DNA from: Labyrinthula sp. Ha
Lineage: Eukaryota > Sar > Bigyra > Labyrinthulida > Labyrinthulaceae
NCBI GenBank assembly: GCA_015227615.1
Contig: JAALGZ010000003.1
Span: forward strand, 1,364,001-1,428,000
DNA: 64,000 nt
Reading direction: 5' to 3'
A model generated the notes under the pieces. The model was given only the letters and a program-made list of their open reading frames with translations. It was not told the origin of the DNA and searched no databases. Of this stretch, positions 57,501-64,000 are shown piece by piece; the first letter of the stretch is position 1, and the number at the start of each line of letters is the position of its first letter. Both the position numbers and the translations under genes were made by a program.

Positions 57501-60500
57501 CAGTCAAGGTATGCTACTAATCTGGTGATGGTAGCGGATAGAAAAAATAATTAAATTTTTATCTAAACTGTTTCTGTAACTTCTCTAGTTAGGATCAAAT
57601 AGCATTGGAATCTACAGTAGAAATATATAAAAAATAATGAAAACGTATTAAACAAGTTCTAGACCCCAGCCATTGCACATCGCAAACTTGTTAAAGAAAA
57701 TTTATATAATCATATCACTCCACCCATTTATAAAGAACAGCATGATTTTGGATAATAAATTGCAGATTTTCTAAGAATAAATAAATAACAAATAAATAAC
57801 ACATTGTTTGGTAAATACAAAGCAAGAAATAATTCAGAAATAGGCTGAAAAGAAATTCTTGGCAAATATGGATGTCTGCATGGGATTTATTTGATGAAGC
57901 TCTTGAGCAAAGAGCATTTGATACAACCTTGGAGGAATATCCAGGTAACGATATGTAGCTCAAAATGATAATGAAACTTATGAGCACCAGTATTGCCGGT
58001 GAGAATCCAGATAATCATAACTACCTTCTCCCTCTTTCAACAGCGTTAACATTATAATGTTATAGGGAGTCCTTGATAGTAGTTACAAAAGCAAGATAAG
58101 CATTTTTGTCAGCTAAAGTCAGATAAAGGAGTAAGAACACAAAAAGTCAAGATTATTGATATAGAGATATATCCCATTGATAGAAAAATTACATTACTAG
58201 AAACTTTTTTAGTTTTTCAAGCGGAGGTTGATAAATAAGACCAGAATTCAAAAAGTAAAAGCAGTTGCAAGGTTTCAGACAGGAAAGATTACAAAGAACA
58301 TACATATTTACAAACATTTTAGTGAAAAATTAAAGTATCAATAGAATAACACCTGCAAAAGAACAGAACGTGAATTTTATTCAGTGAGTAAGGTAAAAAA
58401 TCCCACTACTTTAAAATATAGCAAATACACTGAATAGAAGATGAAAGCTAAAGACCCTCCTATAAGACTCAAGAACTTTTCCTGAAAAGACACCAATTTA
58501 TTTCGGTTGTGAGACTAGTTCATAAGTAGGCAAAAACATATAGCACATAGATTTCGATTCCAAGACCAAGAAGTATTTAATAAACTAATAAGAAAAACCG
58601 CAAAATCATTCTAATATCCGGACAAAAATCAGACTGTGTTGCTTTAAGGTTTAAACCGTAATCAATAAGCGCAGAAGGTTATCCAAACTTTAGTGAAAGC
58701 CAACGGCCGATGGAAAAATTCCAACCAAAAACCCCGTCACATTTATGCTCAAATTCCGAGTTCCAATATATATCAAATGGACCAAATTATTACCACAGCC
58801 TCGGCTCATGCTTATTACATAAAATTACAAGGTTTGATATTTGAATATTATCTTAGATATCTCATATTTCATACTTGATCTATCTTAAGGATGCGGTTAA
58901 CTTCACAGTCACCAGATAGCACTAACCTAGCTACGGGCAAACTATGAGCTTTTTTGCTACAGTTCTTGCCCCAAATTGATAGCTAATAGGCAGACAATCT
59001 TCTTGTACAGAAACGTTACCTTGTTTAACTTTATTTTGTTTTCATTGTTTAACAAAATATAGTCTATAATTTGTAAAAGTTAAATGTCGGGCCATCAACG
59101 AGTGCAAAAGATCAGAAAACTGAATTTACCATTACAGAGCATTATAAAGCAAATGGTGTACTACTTATATTTATACTGTTGGCAGTTCGCAGTTGCGATA
59201 GGAAAGACATTAGAGTAATGCACCAGACCAGATTCCTTAATTAAGTGCCAACCAATTAGTTTAGATCAGTAAGAAAAAATGGCAGCTAGTAACTATTGAT
59301 ACATATTCTATTTACTAGCATTCACAGAGCTCATGACGTCTGTGCGAGCTCATACCAATACCTAGGGAAAACATAACATAATGCGAGAGTAAAAGTTCTC
59401 TTTCTCCGGAATACAAGCAGTTTCTGCTTGTGCAATAAAGTTTCCAACCTCTTTGTTTAGTATTATATTGGTGTTTAGCTATTTAGTAGGGTTAGCACCT
59501 TTGTGGTGAGGTACTACAGACTTGATGTAGCACTGTGGTTATAAAATTCCTTGGTTTTATAAACTGTCTTCGATTCAGCAACCCCCCCCCGAACGTGGGA
59601 ATAGGTTTTACGGGTACATATTTCATCAATTCTAATCCTCAAATGTGTTTCGTAGCTGGTATCACTTCCATTTTGTTCTATTGCGATGAAATATAATTTT
59701 TTATGAATTCTATTTCTCGTATTCTTGTTGTTACTAGGCATCTGATTGGTATTGTTCAACTTTTTCAAGAATTTGTTCTTCCCATATTTTTTATTTTTTG
59801 GTTCTGATAACTCCCTTACTACTATGGTTGATTATTGATAGTCATTTGATCATCAGAATAATATCAAAATCATTTGATATGAATCTAAATCCAAACTCTC
59901 TGCTGGTAATCATATCAGAAGAATAGTCAAATTACTATTGGTTGATTTTGCCAAGTCTGAAGCCTAGTTGTTACTGTTACTTAGAAGCTAAACACTCGAA
60001 ATATAAACTTTAAGGACCCTAATACCTATAAGGCCGGCAGAATTTTTAGCACTTACCTGTTATATTAACACCTTACTGTAGAGGTTCACATAACTATAGA
60101 GGCTATTATGCACCTAAAATCACCCAGTTTCCGCTATTAACGGGTCTTTTCATGGATTTTCTAAGGTTTCCGTACCAACAGAATTTTCTATTGTTTAATA
60201 TAGATTATAAAATTATTAAATGTGCTCACTGTAATTCTTCAGGCATAAATATATTATAGCATCCTGAAAACACAATACTTGATCGCAAAACTCCTTCAGG
60301 TGCTACTTAAAATACCTCAAAAGATACAACCCCCCAACTTGGACTTAAACAAGGTGTAGGATATGACAAAGGAAAACCAAAAAAAAGCGTCTTTAAGGGT
60401 TTAATTTCTTGGAGGTAGCTATTTTTTCTTTGCTATTTTATTTTATTAGGGAAAAATTATCTCATAATCGTCACAAAAAGCATTGGTTCAGAAATTAATT

Positions 60501-61319
60501 AAAGCCTATGCAGAGTTGCTAGAGTCCTGCTACCCGCAAGTTTAGCCCAAAATTTAAAAAAGGTAGCAACATTTAGCCCTAGTTCATATGTAAACGTTAA
60601 TATTTTCAAAACGGTTTAGGCTTTGTAGATATTGCAAAACACTTGAACTAATATTCACGATTTGGCCACATTAGGGTCGTGGATTATGATCTTTAGATAT
60701 GAGTGGAGATGCATGTACATACAATAGAGTATGACTAAAGCTACTCTGTTTTAATAGTGGCATTTTATATCAATGGGGAATAGCAGGTTTATAGATTGAA
60801 AATAATAATCCCCACTCGGTATTCGCTGTAGGAACATAGTCCCCAATGTATCACAATAATAGTTCTCAAAAATAAAAACTTTTAAAGATTAAAAACATTA
60901 CAAATAAACTATCATGTCTGAAAACTTTGGATCGATGAGTATGACCATTTAAGGCTCCGAATAGCCTTCTAGTATGACTTGTGCCACAATAAAAACCCAA
61001 TGCAAGCTAGAATCGTCTCTTGTCAAATGCCTTTGGGCGAAGTAGTCATTTTAGGTATTTTTTAGTACTAAACATAAGATATATAGGTAAACCATATCTT
61101 GTGACTTGTCGTTTTGTTCTGAGTCATGTCTACTTTAGACCGATTATTGACTTTTTTTTCTACCCACTGTCCACTGCAAACCGAGAAAATGCCCAAAATG
61201 TTTGCGTTTTTGGAAACCATCAAACAAGAAATGATATGGTTTGTGTGTAAAATGCATCCAAAGGTGAAGTGGCTCAGGGAGACAAGTGTATGATCTAAAT
61301 GTAAACTTAAACAACACAC
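48550..61319. other. 12.8 kb gene desert containing a LINE relic
   Basis: The only recognisable content is the degraded non-LTR retrotransposon at about 49.4-51.8 kb. From 52.6 to 61.3 kb the open frames do not exceed 90 codons, lie on both strands without order and show no domain. Short TATC/GATA-rich inverted words occur at 48.70-48.91 kb and 59.82-59.95 kb; they may be remnants of small inverted-repeat elements. A run of nine C at about 59582-59590 stands out against the AT-rich background. Confidence 0.45.
49380..51800 (-). mobile_element. Degraded non-LTR (LINE) retrotransposon, reverse transcriptase core
   Basis: On the minus strand the reverse transcriptase blocks follow in the right order. 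KEILDIREKL lies near 51.72 kb. SSYHPIVLLHIFKFF near 51.51-51.54 kb matches the NYRPISLL block. LFFIDFRQTFDWVDH near 51.31-51.35 kb is motif A. GVLEGDLLSPSMLILCPNS near 51.12-51.17 kb is motif B. YHAFADYIAVICK near 51.0-51.04 kb is motif C, with FADD changed to FADY. NNSGLQINSEKTKIL near 50.9 kb and VKNYLYLGVKFNS near 50.6 kb complete the thumb side. Several stops and frame changes lie between the blocks, and the second catalytic Asp is lost, so it is dead. Two further frames at 49375-50179 may be its 3' coding part. No endonuclease, tail or target duplication was identified. The limits are approximate. Confidence 0.82.
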
Positions 61320-62756
61320 ATGACTAACTGGGAAGAAGAACTTACTAAAATTAATCTAGTTGAGAACGATCGCAACAGAAAATGGACGAATGAGGACTTG
61401 ATACACGAAAGTGAACAAACAGCTGAACAGATTGAAAAATTTTACGAAAAATATGAACTTACGAGTACAACTTTAGGGGTTGGTGCTTATGGAGTAATAA
61501 AAGTATGTATTGAAAAGAAAACCAAGAAAAAATATGCTGCTAAACATCTATACGGGCTAAATGTAGCTGTCAATTTGGAACAAATACTGAAGGAGATTGG
61601 AATCTTAAAGCTACTTAGTACCTCGCTTACTGTAAAGTTTTATGAACATTTTGTCGGTAAAAATGAAGTACTTATAGTTACAGAGCTTTTGTCCAATAAT
61701 CTGTTTGAATATCTAACTCGGTTTGAATATTTTCAAGAACTTACTGTAAGAAAAGCGGCAAAGACATTAACTAAGACACTCCTTTACTGCAATAATTATG
61801 GAATTGTTCATCGAGATATTAAACCTGAAAATATACTGCTGCGAGCAGTGCATAAAAAGAAGAAAATTTCTATCAAACCAGAAGAAGATCGAGAATGGGA
61901 TAGCGATGTTTTCTTCTATAAGGGCGGACAACGATATCAACTTGTTCTTGCTGATTTTGGGGAAGCAACCTCACTTTATGATTATGAAGTAGTAAAAACC
62001 AAGGAAATTTTAGCCGGGTATGATTCAAATGACGAAGAAATGGTAATACTGAAAAAGCTTGAGAAACTTAGCGATAAATGTGGCACTCGAAGCTATTGTG
62101 CTCCAGAAGTTCTTGCTGGTAATGCATACGATTATAAGTGTGATTGTTGGAGTTTAGGTGTTGTTTTATATATACTTCTTTCAGGCGGATATCATCCATT
62201 TGCATATTACACAGACAAACAAGGTAATTTTGCTCTAGACTTGAGTGAGCTTCAATTTTATCCGCATTATCGATGGAAACTTGTTTCTGAAGATGCCAAA
62301 GACTTTATTTCAAGTCTTTTGAAAGAAGATCCTAGTGAAAGACCAAGTTATGAGGAATTGCTATGTCATCAATGGTTTCAAGATAGACCACTCGAAGCTA
62401 CACCTGAAACTATTTCAATGCTTCTGGACCCTAAAAACGATCTTAGCTCAAGGGAGTTGAAGCAGTTTAATCTAGATTATAGATTCTACAGAGAATTCTT
62501 GAGACATTATTACCTTGTGCAAAAGGAAAATACAGAGAAGTATAAAAAGAGGTTCTTGGGGTTTTTGGAGGGCTTAGTATTCTTGGGGGTTGATGAGGAA
62601 GCTGAGAGATCAGTGATGCAAGCTGATCAGGAAGACAAAGAGTTTAGCAGACCTTTGGATAACAGTTTCAGTAACAGATTTAAAGTTGCTGCTAAAGTGC
62701 AATCACTAGGTGGAGGGAACAGATCGGTCGGCGTTGCGGCAATGAGTTGGACTTAA
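61320..62756 (+). CDS. CAMK-like Ser/Thr kinase, paralogue of the kinase at 45.7 kb
   Basis: This is a 478-residue single-exon kinase. The kinase domain spans about 46-357: GVGAYGVIKV (53-62), the catalytic Lys in YAAKHLY (75), the Glu in LKEIGIL, HRDIKPEN (164-171), ADFGEAT (211-217), GTRSYCAPEV and DCWSLGVVLY. The motif set is complete, so activity is expected. About 28 residues are inserted between the catalytic loop and DFG, at the same place as the larger insert of the other kinase, and the activation loop is long. The pre-kinase segment EKFYEKYELTSTTLG matches EAFYRKYNMTNTVLG of the first kinase, and the post-kinase KQFNLDYRFYREFL corresponds to KEYNLRRKVLRITK. No myristoylation signal, EF-hands or NAF motif are visible. 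The two are diverged duplicates 14 kb apart on the same strand. Confidence 0.88.
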   Translation: MTNWEEELTKINLVENDRNRKWTNEDLIHESEQTAEQIEKFYEKYELTSTTLGVGAYGVIKVCIEKKTKKKYAAKHLYGLNVAVNLEQILKEIGILKLLSTSLTVKFYEHFVGKNEVLIVTELLSNNLFEYLTRFEYFQELTVRKAAKTLTKTLLYCNNYGIVHRDIKPENILLRAVHKKKKISIKPEEDREWDSDVFFYKGGQRYQLVLADFGEATSLYDYEVVKTKEILAGYDSNDEEMVILKKLEKLSDKCGTRSYCAPEVLAGNAYDYKCDCWSLGVVLYILLSGGYHPFAYYTDKQGNFALDLSELQFYPHYRWKLVSEDAKDFISSLLKEDPSERPSYEELLCHQWFQDRPLEATPETISMLLDPKNDLSSRELKQFNLDYRFYREFLRHYYLVQKENTEKYKKRFLGFLEGLVFLGVDEEAERSVMQADQEDKEFSRPLDNSFSNRFKVAAKVQSLGGGNRSVGVAAMSWT

Positions 62757-64000
62757 TTTAATACCACGACTTGTACTGAAAAAAATACCCAATTAGCCCT
62801 CTTACCACAGTTGTAAAAGTATTATGTTTTGAATGATGGAGAACCTACAGAAGAACCCAGAGTTCTTGAATATTAAACAGTATATGTTGTTTATATGTGT
62901 TTAAGTTGTCTACAAAAGCATTTTTTCAATCCTTCAATTATTGCAGGAATGAAGAGCTTCGTGCAAACTCAAAACATTCGCAAAACCGCTTCTACAGACT
63001 ATGATGCTTATTTTCAGGATTCTTAGTAGCGAGTTTAACAAAATAATTCGATCAAGCTCGTTTCATATTATGCATAACCATCTTTATGGTTATGTGATTT
63101 ATAATATTAAATTTATGTGCTGGTAATTGTATAATTAAAATACTATGGAGTTTGTAGGGGGAGGTTTCCTTTTAAAATGTTCTGAGGATATAAGTCTTGA
63201 CTAGTAAAATAATCACAACTAGAAATATCAAGACAGGCTTTAAGGAAATCATCAATTTGGCGGATGAAACTCATCGAGAGAACAAAGTAGATAATTAAAA
63301 TAGGATGGACTCTCAATAAAACGACAGAGACAAAAGACATTACATTGTGCCATAATTATTTACCTTAGTGCTCATACAAGTAATAGATCCGCAAAGTGGA
63401 CTCTACTAGAAAGTAAAGGCTGCTCACTAACCTATGACGTTAAAGCTTATTCTAGTCGAGAGTGAAAGAGTCAAGTAACCCTATAAAAAAAATTCAAAAA
63501 GAAAAGCAAGCGAACCTTGAATCTCATATACTGCCTATTATCAAATTGAATTATTCCATCAGAGAAGTTTATTGCTTTCATTATGGCTTATAATTCGCAT
63601 AGACTTAATCAGCTCTTCGACGGCTGATAAATTTGAAATTCATTGTCGATCGGAAGAAACATTAGAATGAAAGAGCATTGTTTTTGCTGGAAACTTCAAT
63701 GTCAAATGATGTGCTAGTGCTAATGCTTTAGGATCCATGGAAAAGTTTAATGGTTATCCGAGAAGAGCCCGGTTTCTCAGCAAGAGCTACGTAGTATATG
63801 GATTTATACTCTTACTCCTATAAGCCATGCGAAAATTAATGCTATTGTCAATTTAAAGTACATAGAAAATTCAGTCCCTGAACAAGCCCCATAACATTTG
63901 GGGTAAGTAAACAGAAAGCTATTGATCATTTCACAAATTAAATAGCAACATATCCACTGAGGACTCATCCGAAGTAGAAAACCATCATGGCTTAACACTT
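62757..64000. other. Gene-less window end
   Basis: Two frames of 64 and 65 codons on the minus strand are of chance length and have no recognisable domain. One (63804-63998) is hydrophobic near FLFTYP and FKLTIALIFAW, and could be the part of a gene running out of the window, but this cannot be supported. Confidence 0.35.

Noticed and set aside
59514-59768. 84-codon minus-strand frame with a C9/G9 run
   Set aside because: No recognisable domain, and the homopolymer makes the frame sensitive to sequencing error.
59815-59960. Small inverted repeat with ATAGTCATTTGA-like arms
   Set aside because: Only about a dozen bases pair convincingly, and the sequence is rich in simple GATT/AATC words.
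1-64000. CRISPR arrays, rRNA, snRNA, bacterial operons or recent bacterial transfer
   Set aside because: None was seen. There are no regularly spaced repeats, no rRNA or U6-like core sequences, and all recognised genes are eukaryotic.

Overview
This window is nuclear DNA from a microbial eukaryote (a protist). It is AT-rich (by eye about two thirds A+T), uses the standard stop codons TAA, TAG and TGA, and carries only typical eukaryotic genes: XPB helicase, Skp1, ATG7, a Dbp3-type DEAD-box helicase, a heterotrimeric G-protein beta subunit, a CBL-type calcium sensor, CAMK-like kinases, a Myb protein and an SR/RRM protein. There is no sign of a bacterial or organellar operon. The exact lineage cannot be named from the sequence. 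A CBL-type calcium sensor is known from plants and several protist groups but not from animals or fungi, which argues against an opisthokont.

The most striking property is the introns. In six genes, 17 introns of 24 to 34 nt (plus one possible 69 nt intron) are needed to restore the conserved protein. All are GT-AG and T-rich. Several genes are therefore invisible or wrongly started when only open frames are read: the CBL protein (five exons), the glycosyltransferase (six exons), the G-beta subunit (two exons), the first exon of XPB, and the true EGF-like N terminus of a seven-helix membrane protein. After removal of the introns the summed exon lengths of XPB, G-beta, CBL, the glycosyltransferase and the 7TM protein are all divisible by three.

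Layout: genes form tight islands separated by long deserts. Island A (2.0-3.3 kb) has a small unknown protein and an R1R2R3 Myb. Island B (8.7-12.6 kb) has XPB facing G-beta with 43 bp between stops. Island C (21.4-26.5 kb) has a large RRM/repeat/SR protein, divergent from CBL (90 bp), whose end overlaps Dbp3 by 11 bp. Island D (30.7-37.1 kb) has Skp1, divergent from ATG7 (139 bp); a coiled-coil protein 25 bp after ATG7; the glycosyltransferase facing it at 35 bp; and the EGF-7TM protein 64 bp upstream of the glycosyltransferase. Island E (45.7-48.5 kb) has a CAMK-like kinase and a small membrane protein. Island F (61.3-62.8 kb) has a second, paralogous kinase. The deserts (3.3-8.7, 12.6-21.4, 26.5-30.7, 37.1-45.7 and 48.6-61.3 kb) hold a degraded non-LTR retrotransposon (49.4-51.8 kb), a degraded coding relict of unknown family (13.2-15.7 kb), two inverted-repeat elements (0.93-1.26 and 44.0-45.1 kb) and otherwise no recognisable content.

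The genes do not form one pathway. Several are signalling parts (EGF-7TM protein, G-beta, CBL sensor and two kinases, with predicted N-myristoylation of CBL and kinase 1). Others serve ubiquitin and autophagy chemistry (Skp1, ATG7), transcription and repair (XPB, Myb) and RNA or ribosome biogenesis (Dbp3, RRM/SR protein). Any functional link between neighbours is inference only.
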